NCBI GenBank assembly: GCA_014529385.2
Contig: CM043971.1
Coordinates: 33,687,709 to 33,751,708, forward strand
DNA from: Adiantum capillus-veneris
Taxonomy: Eukaryota > Streptophyta > Polypodiopsida > Polypodiales > Pteridaceae
Direction: 5' to 3'
DNA: 64,000 bases
Within the stretch, counting starts at the first letter, position 1. Every line of letters starts with the position of its first letter. The notes below the pieces were generated by a model that was given only the letters and a program-made list of their open reading frames with translations, searched no databases and was not told where the DNA came from. Of this stretch, positions 44,323 through 55,576 are shown in pieces. The position numbers were made by a program, and so were the translations under genes.

Positions 44323-44963
44323 ATTTTGTGGATTCATTCTCACTTGGTGAAAGTAGAGGAACTCAGCCTACACCAACACTCTTGGCTTCAATGCTTCAAT
44401 GCTTAAGCCTGCCATCTTCTCCATCTTAATTACTATGTTATTATGTATGCTAGCAAGAAGAGTGATGATAAGTGAGGAACTATTTCTTTCTCCTATGGAT
44501 TGTTTCTTCTTCCTCTTCCTTACCCTCATTCCCCGCTAGCTCTCTCCACCTTCGAAGGTGTTTGAGGCCTAGGACTGAGGCTTGGGATAGTTAATGCTTT
44601 TTGCAAAGTTTATGTTATGATCCTGATGCATGAATCTTTCCATCTTCATAGCATCACCAAGGTCACAAGGAACACAAAGATTCTATTGTACCAAGTCTCT
44701 CTTGATGGGAGAAACTATAATACAAACACCGTTTGGAGGGAGGACCGGATCCAAGTAAATCCGGTCCTCAAATATTGTCATGTTCTCTAATACTCTCTCT
44801 CTTGCAAAAGTATTGTTCATGCCAAGTTAATTAAGTACTTTGTTCATGCTGCTACCATCAATTAAGTTCACCCTCTATGCTCTCAAAGTAATCTCACAAA
44901 AATGCTCACTCTAATTCTCTTAATTCTGCTATTCTCAAAGTTCATAGGCCATATCCATTACAT

Positions 44964-44981
44964 TGGTATCACAACATTTGG
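44964..44981 (+). promoter_or_regulatory. primer-binding site (initiator Met tRNA type)
   Basis: TGGTATCACAACATTTGG follows the 5' LTR after one base. It resembles the common plant site TGGTATCAGAGC... complementary to initiator tRNA-Met. Confidence 0.75.
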
Positions 44982-45375
44982 TTTCTCTTTTCTTGCTTAA
45001 GAAGAGAGGTCCTTAAGTATCATATTAATGGTTTATTTTGTTAATTATATTAGGGTAAGTGGGAGTGGGATCTATTATCGATTTTTTTGAGGCCACTAAG
45101 TGGGATATGATGCTCACCTCGAGAGCTTTGGTCTTAATAATGGATTCTTTTTAGACTTGCCTACGGCTTTACCATTATTGAGCCATAAGATGTCCAAAAG
45201 GAGCTATCCCTCAACAACTCTTCTATGCTAGACCTACTCCACTACTCTCTATAATTAACCAATATGAGCCGTGGGTGTAGATACTTAAGTGCCTATTTTC
45301 AAAGGCTAAGAGGAGTAGCAGCTAAGGTTTTGAATTGCCAACGCATACACTAAGTAAACACATAAGTTTATTAAC
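44982..45375 (+). other. 5' leader of inner chromovirus
   Basis: About 390 bases of non-coding leader between the primer-binding site and the gag start codon. No feature stands out. Confidence 0.55.
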
Positions 45376-46720
45376 ATGGCTGACAATAACCAAGAGAGTA
45401 GAATGAACATTGATAACTTTGATTTTGCACATGAAGGTGCTAATGATGATGCCCCTATATTTGTTAATTATCTTGTTACTAGGTTGCAACAAGCTATGGC
45501 AAACCCCGCTTTACAAGCCAAAGTTACTCAACAAATTCGTGCTTATGGGATTTCCTTTCCTCTCCAAGAGGAGAGAGAGCTTAGGAGTCCTCTTGATGAG
45601 ACCCCCAAAAGAAGACTCTCTACCATACAAGAGGAGGAATCCAAAGAACAAGAAAGTAATGAATCCCTAAGTTCCTCCGAAGATGTGGCTCCACGAAGAC
45701 GGCGAACTATACAATCGCCAACTCCTCCCAAGAGGAAACGGTCAACAAGCCATAGTCCTTCTCCTCGTAACTTCAAAAAGGGAAGAGAGGAAACAAAGGA
45801 AGAAAAGGATAAGGAAGAGGTCACCCTCTTCTCCTACTTCTTCACCTTCCTCCTCTTCCGACGAAAGCAATAGTTATTCTCCTAGAGAATACAAGAGGGG
45901 AGGACATCGCAAATCTTATCCTGCATGGCGAAGGTCACAAAAGCTCAAGAAGTTCAAAGAGGGAGGAAGAGTATCTCTTTTCTCACCTATGATGGCACCT
46001 TTGGTGCTACTGACAAAGTATTGGACTTCATCCAACAATTTGATGCGGCCTTTGGAGACGAGGGCTTCACGGAGTCCTCCAAGCTATGCCATGTAGCTAT
46101 GCACTTCCAAAAATCGGCTCGTCAATGGTGGTCTAGCCTTTGTGGCAATGACAAAGCCCCAAAGACATGGAAAACTCTACAAGTTTTCATCATGAAGCAA
46201 TTCCTTGCAAAAAATGCAAAGGATAAAGTGCTTACCGAATGGCTGAGTTAGAAGCTTCTCTCTTATGAGTCTATCCACAAATATGTGGACAAGTTTTGGG
46301 ATTTAAATTTTAAGGCTATTGTCTTTCAAAAGATAGACTTCGCCGGCAAAATCAACAATTTTGTGCGGGATTATCCAAAGAGATGGCCGAGTATGTCAAC
46401 TCTCAACGGCCTGGTTCTATCACCGAAGTAATCCACCACACCATGGTTGCTTTGTGCATCAATTTCCAACAAGGGCTAGACGGAATGTCAAGTCCATGGA
46501 AAATAAAGACAAAAGTGATTCCAAGAGGAAAACCAATGCCCAAAATTCTTACCAAGGCTATTCCAACAGCAACCCAACAATCGGTCCAAGGAGAAAGGAG
46601 TTTACAAGGGTAAATATAAGTTCTCTCCTAAAGAGATAGAAGCTTTTAGTAAGGACCACAAATGTTTTAAGTGTGGGGAGGAAGGCCATGGTTATTGTTC
46701 TTGCCCCAAGAGAATTGTCC
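45376..46720 (+). pseudogene. inner chromovirus gag
   Basis: It starts at ATG 45376 (MADNNQESRMNIDNF). Residues 1-100 are acidic, followed by an Arg/Ser/Pro-rich stretch (RRRRTIQSPTPPKRKRSTSH) that looks nucleic-acid binding. After frameshifts at about 45810 and 45920, frame 45925-46251 reads FLTYDGTFGATDKVLDFIQQ, HVAMHFQKSARQWWSSL and WKTLQVFIMKQFLAKNAKD, the capsid. After a TAG it continues YESIHKYVDKFWDLNFKA and EYVNSQRPGSITEVIHHTMVA in shifted frames. A CCHC knuckle, CFKCGEEGHGYCSC, lies at about 46662-46703. At least four frame breaks occur. Confidence 0.85.
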
Positions 46721-46743
46721 GCAATGAGACTCCTAGAGCCTCT

Positions 46744-47097
46744 ATGTTGGACGCTCCAAAAGAGGATGCTCATTGCCAAGGATTTCTCCTTTCCTATACT
46801 TGGAGAAAGATGCAAAAGCATGATGCCTTGATTTTGTTTGACCCTGGTTCATCTCACAACTTCATATCCACAAAGTTGACCACCAAGCTAGGCATACAAG
46901 CCCACGAGATGGGAGATACATTAAAAGCCGATGGATCTATCAAGGGACAAAACATCTCAATTACTCCCTTAATTGGAAAATTGAGGCTTCATGTCCAAAG
47001 CTACATTGACAATGAATATTTTTTTATCTCTCCTCTCCAACATGAGGATGTTATCCTAGGGGCACCATGGTTCTCAACCGCATGGTTGCCAACATGA
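46744..47097 (+). pseudogene. inner chromovirus protease
   Basis: A frame of 117 codons: EDAHCQGFLLSYTW, then ILFDPGSSHNFISTKL at the active site, KGQNISITPLIGKLRLHVQS and HEDVILGAPWF. The catalytic motif reads Asp-Pro-Gly instead of Asp-Ser/Thr-Gly, which should harm activity. The frame ends shortly after the I-L-G-x-P-W motif by a frameshift. It normally processes the Gag-Pol polyprotein. Confidence 0.85.
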
Positions 47098-48025
47098 AGT
47101 CCTTGAAAGGAGAATCTACTTCACCTACAGGGAAAAGAGCATGTACATAGATGCTAATGATTCGGGGAACACCGCTAAATACGCTTTCTTTTGACAAGTC
47201 AATGAAAAGCTCTATTTTTTGCGTATATGATTTTTGTTAGAGAATCTGTAAATGATTCTAATGTTTTCACAAGTAGAAATAAAGGGAATCAAGAGGAATT
47301 AGAGTTGTCTAATTTCCTAAATGAATCCCAGGGTGTTTTCATTGATTACATCCCTAGTGAGCTACCTCCAAAATGAGGAGATGATGACCATGTAATAGAG
47401 CTTCTACTAGGAAGCTCACCGCCTAATAAGCCTCCTTATTGAGTTTTACAAGCTCAACAAGAGGAGATCATGAAGCAAGTGTGTGAATTTATGGAGAAAG
47501 GGATGGTGAGGCCTAGCTCCTCTCCATTTTGTTCACCAATATTTCTAGTGCAAAAGAAAGATGGCACATATCACATGTGTGTCGACTATATTGCACTAAA
47601 TAGGATCACTATAAAAAAAAGATTTCCCATGCCATGGATAGAACATCTATTTGATAAGTTACAAATTTTGGCCTGACAAATGCTGCAACCGCATTCAAAC
47701 TCACGATTAACAAAAATCTTGAGGCCACTCAAATTCTCTTGAGGAGTACAAGTGACACCTCTTGGTAATCTTTCAAGTTGTGAGAGAGAAAAAGCTTTTC
47801 ATTAATCAAAAGGAAAGTGAATTTTTCCTACAAGAGATTTAATATTTAGATCACATTATCTCTTAAGATGGAATATGTATGAATCCATCAAAGTTGGAGG
47901 TAATAAAAGCATGGCCTAATCCAAGGAATCTACATGAGCTAAGAAGCTTTATTGGTATGTGTGCATACTATAGACGCGTCATAGCAAAATTCTCTCAAAT
48001 AGAAGGACCATTGCACGACTTAACA
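47098..48025 (+). pseudogene. inner chromovirus reverse transcriptase, internally deleted
   Basis: Frame 47470-47676 reads MEKGMVRPSSSPFCSPIFLV and MCVDYIALNRITIKKRFPMP, then WIEHLFDKLQ. It then jumps to FGLTNAATAFKL without the intervening SRIDLKSGYHQIR region, a deletion of about 150 bases compared with the outer copy. The Y/F-x-D-D box is not found. The remaining parts, about 47900-48025, read WPNPRNLHELRSFIGMCAYY and KFSQIEGPLHDLT, the connection. It cannot be active. Confidence 0.85.
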
Positions 48026-49046
48026 CATTAGGAGATTTCAGAGATCTTTTGGAGGGCCTTTTGGAAGAGAGAGGAAAATAAGCTCCTCCAATGAGAGAAG
48101 AGCCTATGTTACGTAGAAAAATAGATTGATATTAACAAAAATATAAAAGGTGTCCCTCTCCTCATTTAATAATCTAGTGGTCCTTGAAGACGATCACTCT
48201 TTTTCATTTAATGCGAGCACCTTTTTCAGAAGGTAGATGCGGTGCATTTAATACGGCTTACGTCATCACTAGAACTCAAAAAGTCACAAAACTATCAAGT
48301 GGTGGAAGATTTTGAAACTTTTGATACTGTCAATGCGTCCGAAACGCTCAAATATCCTAAAAATGAATGTCCAATTGCCTCGCTCCGACATCCAAAGAGG
48401 CAAAAAATGTCAAAAACCCCTAAAAGAACATTTTACTAACGGCGCGCGAGGGGGAATTTTGGAATGCCTCCTTGCGCGCTGTTAGTAAAAAGCCCCTTTT
48501 TTCCTCTTTTTAGGGAGCTTTTTGAGAGGAAAATGTCAAAAAACCTCTAAAAAGGGGCTTTCTTGAAAGATAAGTGTCCAAAAACCACTAAAAGGAGCTT
48601 TCTACTAACGGCGCGCAGGGGGGCATTCTAAAATTTTAGAATGCCTCCTCGCGCGCTTTAAGTAAAAAGCCCATTTTTTGCCTCTCCGGATGTCGGAATG
48701 AGACAAGTAGACATTCGTTTTTTGGGTATTTTGGCGTTCTGGACGCTTTGGTGGTGTCAAAAGCCTCAAAATCTATCACTATTTGATAGTTTGTGATTTT
48801 TCAAGTTCCAGTGATGACGTAAGCTGCATTGAATGCGCCGCATCTGCCTCTTGAAAAAGACGATCGCATTAAATAAAAAAGTGATCGTTTTCAAGGACGA
48901 TTGGAAATATAAATCTACTTTTTAGAGTGTCTGTTTGTCCTTTTGGACGTACTCACAAGGTGCAAGTGCATTTTAAAAAAAGTTTCTAGAGAGACAAATA
49001 CAATTTCTTACAAGGCCCTCCAAATGACCTCCGAAATTTTCTAATG
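48026..49046. mobile_element. 1.02-kb fold-back element, CATTAGG ends
   Basis: The whole element is an inverted repeat. The outer ends read CATTAGGAGATTTCAGAG (left) and, on the other strand from the right, CATTAGAAAATTTCGGAG; both continue to TTTGGAGGGCCTT. The arms match inward for about 400 bases, for example CTTACGTCATCACTAGAACT on the left against CTTACGTCATCACTGGAACT from the right. The centre (about 48430-48665) holds two smaller palindromes built on ACTAACGGCGCGC ... GCGCGCTNTTAGTAA. It encodes no transposase. It splits the RNase H/connection region of the inner chromovirus; no clean target duplication is seen. Confidence 0.85.
48436..48665. repeat. paired GC-rich palindromes in fold-back centre
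   Basis: Two related hairpins: ACTAACGGCGCGCGAGG paired with CCTTGCGCGCTGTTAGT (48436-48487), and ACTAACGGCGCGCAGGG paired with CCTCGCGCGCTTTAAGT (48605-48663). The AT/GC contrast is sharp. They flank TTTAGGGAGCTTTTTGAGAG-like DNA. Confidence 0.8.
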
Positions 49047-49510
49047 AGGAAGAATGTCAAGTACTCATGGATTACTAAAGAACAAAATGCTTTTGGCAAG
49101 CTTAAAGAGAAGCTTACCTCCCAGCCAGTCCTTATGCTTTCGGATCTCTCAAAGCCATTTGAGGTCCAATGTGATGCTTGTGGTGATTGCCTTGGAGCAT
49201 TTTTTCTTCAAGAAGGGCATGCCATAGCCTATGAGAGCTGAAGGCTCAATGCCGATGAACGGGTCTTGGGCATATACGAAAAAGAGATTTTAGCTGTTCT
49301 ACATGCTCTAGACACATGAAAGCACTATCTCTTGGGAACTCCATTCATCCTACGAATGGATCACAAAGCCTCAAGAACTTCATGACGCAAACCAAGCTCT
49401 CGGACAAACAAATGAGGTGGGCAAATTTTATTCCGCAATTTGAATTTCATATTGCTCACATTGCTGGCAAGCACAATCAAGTGGTCGGAATCTTACAAGA
49501 TGACGAGCAA
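49047..49510 (+). pseudogene. inner chromovirus RNase H
   Basis: It resumes after the fold-back element: FGKLKEKLTSQPVLMLSDLS, KPFEVQCDACGDCLGAFFLQ, a stop, then YEKEILAVLHALDT, a stop, HYLLGTPFILRMDHKA and, after a shift, FEFHIAHIAGKHNQVV. The catalytic D, E and D residues are still visible. Two stops and one frameshift inactivate it. It is cut off at the foreign block that starts near 49510. Confidence 0.85.
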
Positions 49511-50629
49511 TTTTTTTTTAGTGATGAAAAAAATGAGCGAGTCCTTCAATAATGCTATTTGTGAACGGTGGATACAACCGATAGCGATGCATAAATAACC
49601 TTCTTGGAATAAAGCTTTTGGTAGTTTATTTATGGCTGCGACCTTATTATGAGGCAGTATAATTAGCGACAGGAGAGGTGTGGAGGGCGAGGAGGAGGAA
49701 GGGCTAGAAATGAGAGGAAAGGTGATGCTCCAAAGATGCAGGTTGCGGTAGATGTTGTTGAAGTCCAAGAAATATCTGATGGTGATGATGGAATGAGATC
49801 CTTCTAGCTGTCATGCAGAACTAGCATCTCAATGGTTGTTTGGAAAAAGGTTGCATCACAAGTCTATTATCATTCACAAATGAGCTCATGGAGCAATCTT
49901 TTTCCATTACCATTCCCAAATAGTACTCTTTCTACACTTTAATATGCCACGAGCCATCCCTTGTCCGCACAACAGGTCCCCTTGTGCATCTCTAAGAAAA
50001 ATGTCCTTCCAATGAGATTTGCTCTCCTTTCCTCCAACCAAATGATATACAAAATGGATATTTAGAGCTTTGTATATGCCACACATGCAAATAGCACCCA
50101 AGGAAAAGCTATACATTGTGCCTATACTTATTTCTTTGGAACACGTATAGTACACCTTTGTGCATGTTGAACTCCATGCAAAGGGCTTGTAAGGCACCTA
50201 AGAACATAGAAAGGGTATATATTGTACCTAAATTCCTTTGTGTGCATTATCATTCTTCTTCAAATCAACTAGATGCATGCATGTACGTTTGCATTATCAA
50301 GCGAGCTTTGTTTTCGGCATACATGTCTTGGGAGCAATTGTGGACCGTTGGATAAAGCTTGTGGAGTAGTAGGGCCACAGATGATGGGAATCCTTTTGCT
50401 ATGTTCTTCCTTTTTCGTGAGCATAGCCTTATGTATATGCGGGCTAATGTGAGAAATAGTTGACATTTGTTTTCCTTTAAAAGAAAAAGAAAGAGGGACA
50501 TTGAGTAGTGGGTCACACACTCTCTTTCTCATTCTCTTATATAAGCAATTGAGACTTTGTGCTAGTTTTCTTCGAGATTCGATAGACACCGAAGTGGGTG
50601 CCTTCTCGACCTTCCTGGACGTCCGCAAC

Positions 50630-50960
50630 TCATGTCTTTTTGCATCTCATAGAATTGCTCGCGCTCAAGAACTCGCAAGGCTCTTTCTGGAAATTACCCC
50701 CCTCGTCCCAATTCAGCTGCTCCTGCATGTCGTTGCCGGAGAAGTCGTCGATGTGACTGACAAGCAATGCAACATCTGAACAGAGAGTAGCATCACGCCC
50801 ACATCGTGTATTGTGAATGAAAACATGCACCTGCAGCGTCTTCATGTATGTTCCCAAGTACTCGAGATTTATTTCCACTCCCCGATAATCTCAGCCCTGC
50901 TGAGACTGTCGCAGCTTGATTAGCTCTGCTCGTCCCCTCTCTACTCTTGTGTGAAGCTCA
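50630..50960 (-). pseudogene. unrecognised protein-like frame
   Basis: Minus-strand frame 50878-50630 reads INLEYLGTYMKTLQVHVFIH, NTRCGRDATLCSDVALLVSH and IDDFSGNDMQEQLNWDEGGN. Beyond an in-frame stop it extends upstream (to about 51010) as LGHESELHTRVERGRAELIK. The composition is protein-like rather than repeat-like. I recognise no family. It may be a captured gene fragment or part of an unknown transposon. Confidence 0.35.
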
Positions 50961-51331
50961 CTCTCATGCCCAAGCATGCTAGCATAGAATCCCACACCGC
51001 TCTTTCGCTAGGTCTCGTCGCGATCCTCTCCCTTCTGAAACCTGCTCAAACCGGTCCGCACGCACCGGCACAGACTGGTTTGAGCAAGTGCACGATGTCA
51101 ACAGATTTCTTATAAATGTTTTATTGTTGATTCACACTAGAGCCAATTTGAGCATCGTGATGGATCTTTTTATTTCTCCTAATATTTATATTATATAAAA
51201 AAATCTGTTGGTGAAGCCGAGAATGGCCCACAGAGCCTTTCTTCCAATTGTTCGATGTCTCCAACATGCCTAGGAGTTTAGTTTTTAAATATAGATGTGA
51301 TCAACTTTTAACAATTTGCCAATTTTATATA

Positions 51332-51334
<3 letters not shown>

Positions 51335-51371
<37 letters not shown>
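51335..51371. repeat. (TA)n microsatellite
   Basis: Pure alternating T and A, self-complementary and able to extrude a cruciform. Confidence 0.9.
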
Positions 51372-51375
<4 letters not shown>

Positions 51376-51681
51376 CACAAAGTAGCAGCTTCTCAATCTA
51401 CCGTCGACGTTGGTGGCATTACCCCGTACTAGAACTAGTCTACATCGGCGGCATGGACTGGTTTGGAGTCATAGGAAGGCCTGCTAAAGCCAACTATAAA
51501 AAAAACCTCACAGGTACACATTGTATAGCTTTGATTAGTTTGTTATGTCTATGATTTTGAAAAACTATTTTCATCAATGGAATTTAGATAGATTCTCTTA
51601 CTTCTTACTAGAACCAAATGTATTTAGATCCATTTGCATGTGGCACTGACACTTTATGGATCCATGCAGGAAATATACGAG

Positions 51682-51684
<3 letters not shown>

Positions 51685-51734
<50 letters not shown>
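51685..51734. repeat. (CT)n microsatellite
   Basis: 25 CT units. The overlapping ORFs on both strands are artefacts. Confidence 0.92.
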
Positions 51735-51736
<2 letters not shown>

Positions 51737-53063
51737 GCAATCCTTGGGGGTGTGTGAGGCCAAGCTTCAAGCCCTGTACCGAGAGCCCTCAATAGCTCTT
51801 TTGGCAAGACCATACATCCCTCTTAGTCGAGATGCAATCAACTCCACATATCACCTTCAAGCCATATACAAGGCTCCTACAGACAGTACAATTCAACATT
51901 GCATGCCAGACTCAACTCGAGCACTTATAGACTCTGAAATGACATGGAGAGGGATTGTATAGATGAGCACTTATGGATAGAACTGTTAGTGATGCCTGTG
52001 GGAATAAATCCAGTTGTCTTAACGACCCTTTATTTCTAAGTGAACCTTCTCATGGGCGGGGCTTTTCACACGTCTATGGGAAGGTGCTCTAAGGTTGAAG
52101 AGCTAGAAAAATTTAAACTAAGCGAGATAAAGAGAATCAATGAGAGATAGAGAGATGGGTAGACACAAAGTGAGATGGAAGAGAAGTATTGAGAGATGGG
52201 AGAGCATTGCTTTTGAGATGCCACCACAATGTGATAAGTCAAGCATATATCATATGGAAGATCAATTTGGTGGGGTCTTAGCTCTTCTGCAAACACTCCC
52301 TTGAGAGAAGAAGATCATTTTTTTGTGATACTATTACTGCATGAGTCTAACAAGCATTGAGTGCAACAAAGCCTAGAAACTCCTCAAAAAAGCAAAGGGT
52401 ATCACATCTATCGGCCTTGAGTCAATATTAAAACTCAAGTCAAAGGGTCAATTGGGTGTTGGCCAACAACCTCATCTTTTCAAAATGTCTACAATGGCCC
52501 CTGGAAGTGGGGTGGACTAGATTAATTGCATGCATCCTAGAGGAAACATGCAAGATATGTGGGTGCATTTTGAGCATGTGCATCGAGTGGAAAGATGGAT
52601 AATGTCAGCCCATGTTTATGATGTTTACGTTTGAGAGCTTTTATGTTTGTCTATTTGTGAGTTTACAATGGAGAATATACATGCTCAGGTCAAGTTTTGC
52701 AATATACTTAACAAGATAGTCATATACTTGGTAGATACCCAAGTGTCGTCATAGACTTGCTGGAAGTTTATTAGTTCAAACTTTTTCTAATGTTTTGAAT
52801 GCATTTATAATTAAGCACTGTATATGTACTTGTGTGACTTGGGATTTTGTTAGGGCCTCAATATGTAAGGAGGTTTGAAATTTTGAAGCCTCCATGGCCA
52901 CTACTTTGTGGTAATTTCAGATGTACGACCCTTTTGTGTTGAGGTGTTGGTTGAATCAAGCATGATTATTTTCTTCAAAATACCTTGCACTCATATCAAT
53001 TTCTCAATGGTGTTGCTCATATTTGCTCAGAAATTAGCTTTGCTCTGTTTTCTTTGCTCGTTG

Positions 53064-54315
53064 ATTGGAAAGCCCCAAGTGGTCGATGCACTTTCACAAC
53101 AGCCAAGGGTAAATGTGGTGTCTATAGCAACTCACAATGATCTATCTTTTATGATAGATGAATATCCTACTGACCAAGACTTTAAATAGGTAATTGTAGC
53201 CTTTGCATTCGGAAAGAAAAAAAGAACCATTCACCTTGAAGGATTATCTTCCAAACGGCAATAGGCTATGTGTTACTCACCAATACAATAAGAAAGTTAT
53301 GAATGAATCCCATGCTTCTCCTTATGCGGGGCAAAGAGAGATTCCATAATCTACTCTTTGTGCAGTAGAAATTTATTTTTGTTGATCTACCATGAAAAGT
53401 AAACATACAAGAGTATGTTTCAAAATGCGTGGTATACCAAAAATTGAAATGTGATCGAGGGAAGCAAGTTGGATTGTTTCAGACGACACGCTTAGCAAGA
53501 AAACACACTCTATGCCTGTCAAAAAGACTATTAAGGCACATCAAATGGCAACCCTCTTGAGATCTCAAATTTTCAAGTATCATGGCTTGTCAACATCCAT
53601 AGTCTCGGACAAAGATCCTAGAATGAATGACCAGTAATTTCTAGAAGGGTCTCTTTGAGGATCTAGGAAGTTTTTAAATTTCTCTTTCGGCCTATCATCC
53701 ACAAAACGGATTACCAAAGTGAAATAACTAATCTAACGATTCTTGAATCTACTAAAAGCCTATGTCATGGAAGTAGATCAAAGTTCTCAATGATAGAAGT
53801 ACCTACCTCTTATAGAGTATGCGTACAATGACATTATACCTACTTCTATGGGAAAATCACCTTTCGAGGTTAAAGAGGGAAGATCCAAAATTCCCCTACT
53901 ACTTAAAGTACATGGGAAGATCTTCGCCTACTGATGAATATAGCCGTGACTCACAAGAATCTTTTCCAAATATTAAAGAGGTTATATCCATCTCAAAACA
54001 AAGGCAAAAAGGGTTGTTGCTAATAAGCATAAAAGAGACTTAGCCTTTAAGAAAAATGATTGGGTCTAGCTAAAGTTTCTCAAGGCTCATCTAAGGCATA
54101 CTACAGGCAAGAATCCTTCAGGCCACCAAGAGTATATTGCTAAACTAGCAAAAAGATACTATGGTCCATTTTAAATTCTTAAGCCAATCAATGAGATGGT
54201 TTATCAATTAAAGTTGCCCAACCATTGGCGCATACACCATGTTTTCCATGAGAGCCTATGTAAGATTTACAAAGGAGCACCATCAAAAGAAGCAATAGTT
54301 GCAGACCCTCCAAAA
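53064..54315 (+). pseudogene. inner chromovirus integrase
   Basis: It begins KPQVVDALSQQPRVNVVSIA, the RNase H-integrase junction. It continues, with many breaks, through the zinc region (about 53330-53450) and the core. Near 53710-53740 the third catalytic position reads YQSEITN, keeping the glutamate. Later pieces read KYYGPF-like and INEMVYQLKLPNHWRIHHVF, the C-terminal domain, then VADPPKVLAD. There are more than six stops or frameshifts, and it fuses directly to LTR sequence at 54316. Confidence 0.8.
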
Positions 54316-54821
54316 GTGCTTGCTGACTAAGTTGCTTGAGGTGCTTGTTGTGCTTGATGACTAAGGTGCTTGTCATGCTTGATGAGGAAGGTGCTTGAGA
54401 AGCTTCCTATGCATGGGGGGTAAGGTGCTTGAGTCAAAAAGAGACCCTACAATGAAGGGGGAAAGCCCCAAAGTTAAGGGAATCTTTGACTTAACCTCCC
54501 ACTCACCCAAAGGGCACCCTTTTCTCAAGGGGACATGGGACACATGTCAGATTCTCCCTATTCTTAGCCACATGGTGTGCTTGAATGCTATTGGTTGGGC
54601 TAAACAGGGGTCCAATGAGCTTCTAGTTCCATTCAAAAAATATCTAGATATTTTCAAGCTCTCTCTCTCTAAGGGGTAAGGAGGACACTTGTCCAAAGAC
54701 TACCCATGTACTTGAAATTCTTGGTGCATATGATTGGCTAGGGATGAGAGGGTTCCAATGAGCTTGAGGCATGACAAAAAGGTAGAACTCGCCCCAAGCA
54801 AGCAAGGGGTGTGTTGGGGCG

Positions 54822-54881
<60 letters not shown>

Positions 54882-55576
54882 ATTTTGTGGATTCATTCTC
54901 ACTTGGTGAAAGTAGAGGACCTCCACCTCCTTCTCCAAGCTTCTTGTGAGAAGTGAGAGCCTACACTAACACTCTTGGCTATGGAATGCAAATCCAACCA
55001 AGAGCCAGGCTTCATGCTTAAGCTTGCCAACTTCTCCATCTTCATTACGATGCTATTTTGTATGCTAGCAAGAAGAGTGATGATAAGTGAGGAACTATTT
55101 CTTTCTCCTATGGATTGTTTCTTCTTCCTCTTCTCTACCCTCATTTCCCGCTAGCTCTCTCCACCTTCAAAGGTGTTTGAGGCCTGGGACTGAGGCTTGG
55201 GATATTTAATTATTTTTGAAAATTTTATGTTATGTTGTGATGCATGAAGCTTTCCATCTTCATATCATCACCAAGGTCACAAGGAACACAAAGATTGTAT
55301 TGTACCAAGTCTCTCTTGATGGCAGAATCTATAATACAAATGCATTTTGAAGGGGGGACCGGCTCCAAGTAAATCTAGTCCTCAACTACTGTCATGTTCT
55401 CTAATACTCTCTCTCTTGCAAATGTATTGTTCATACCAAGTTAATTAAGTACTTTGTTCATGTTGCTACCATCAATTAAGTTCACCCTCTATGCTCTCAA
55501 AGTAATCTCACAAATATGCTCACTCTAATTTTCTTAATTCCGCTATTCTCAAGGTTCATAGGCCATTTCCATTACA
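54316..55576 (+). repeat. 3' LTR of inner chromovirus, 5'-truncated
   Basis: It matches 43725-44962 closely from GTGCTTGCTGA to the shared end TCCATTACA. It includes the (AC)n tract at 54824-54879. The first about 540 bases of the LTR are missing. The next base starts the AAATG duplication and host integrase. Confidence 0.85.

Larger units (their letters stand above)
43185..44962 (+). repeat. 5' LTR of inner chromovirus (1.78 kb)
   Basis: It begins TGTCATAAAAGAATC and ends TCCATTACA. The 3' half matches 54316-55576, and the start matches the LTR at 57103. It contains a 101-bp tandem triplication (43291-43590), a GTGCTTGAGG-type minisatellite (about 43709-43830) and (AC)n at 44262-44320. The (AC)n tract occurs at the same place in the other LTRs. 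Confidence 0.85.
49511..53063. other. foreign block inside the inner chromovirus
   Basis: About 3.55 kb not homologous to the chromovirus. It includes (TA)n at 51335-51371, (CT)n at 51685-51734 and a protein-like minus-strand frame at 50630-50878, listed separately. Chromovirus sequence overlaps by about 40 bases on its two sides (around 49466-49508 and 53064-53106 both cover the GKHNQ/GKPQ-VV region). It therefore behaves like an insertion with a long duplication or like a junction of two copies. A plus-strand stretch at 49560-49800 (AICERWIQPIAMHK, then acidic) faintly recalls hAT transposase ends, but too weakly to call. Confidence 0.5.
43185..55576 (+). mobile_element. inner Ty3/gypsy chromovirus inserted in the outer one
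   Basis: The order is 5' LTR (43185-44962), primer-binding site, gag (45376-46720), protease, reverse transcriptase, RNase H, integrase (to 54315) and 3' LTR (54316-55576). It is of the same family as the element it hit: the protein motifs and LTRs match. It is flanked by AAACG/AAATG, and host integrase sequence resumes directly after its 3' LTR. It carries a fold-back insertion (48026-49046) and a 3.55-kb foreign block (49511-53063). The integrase C-terminus runs straight into the interior of the 3' LTR, so the chromodomain, polypurine tract and about 540 bases of LTR are deleted. Confidence 0.82.

Noticed and set aside
49560-49800. hAT transposase C-terminus
   Set aside because: Only a loose R-W...H pattern and an acidic stretch; no dimerisation motif, no ends found.
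49478-53085. A 10-bp target duplication (CAAGTGGTCG) around the 3.55-kb block
   Set aside because: The match is part of a longer stretch of chromovirus homology present on both sides, so it does not mark the insertion ends.
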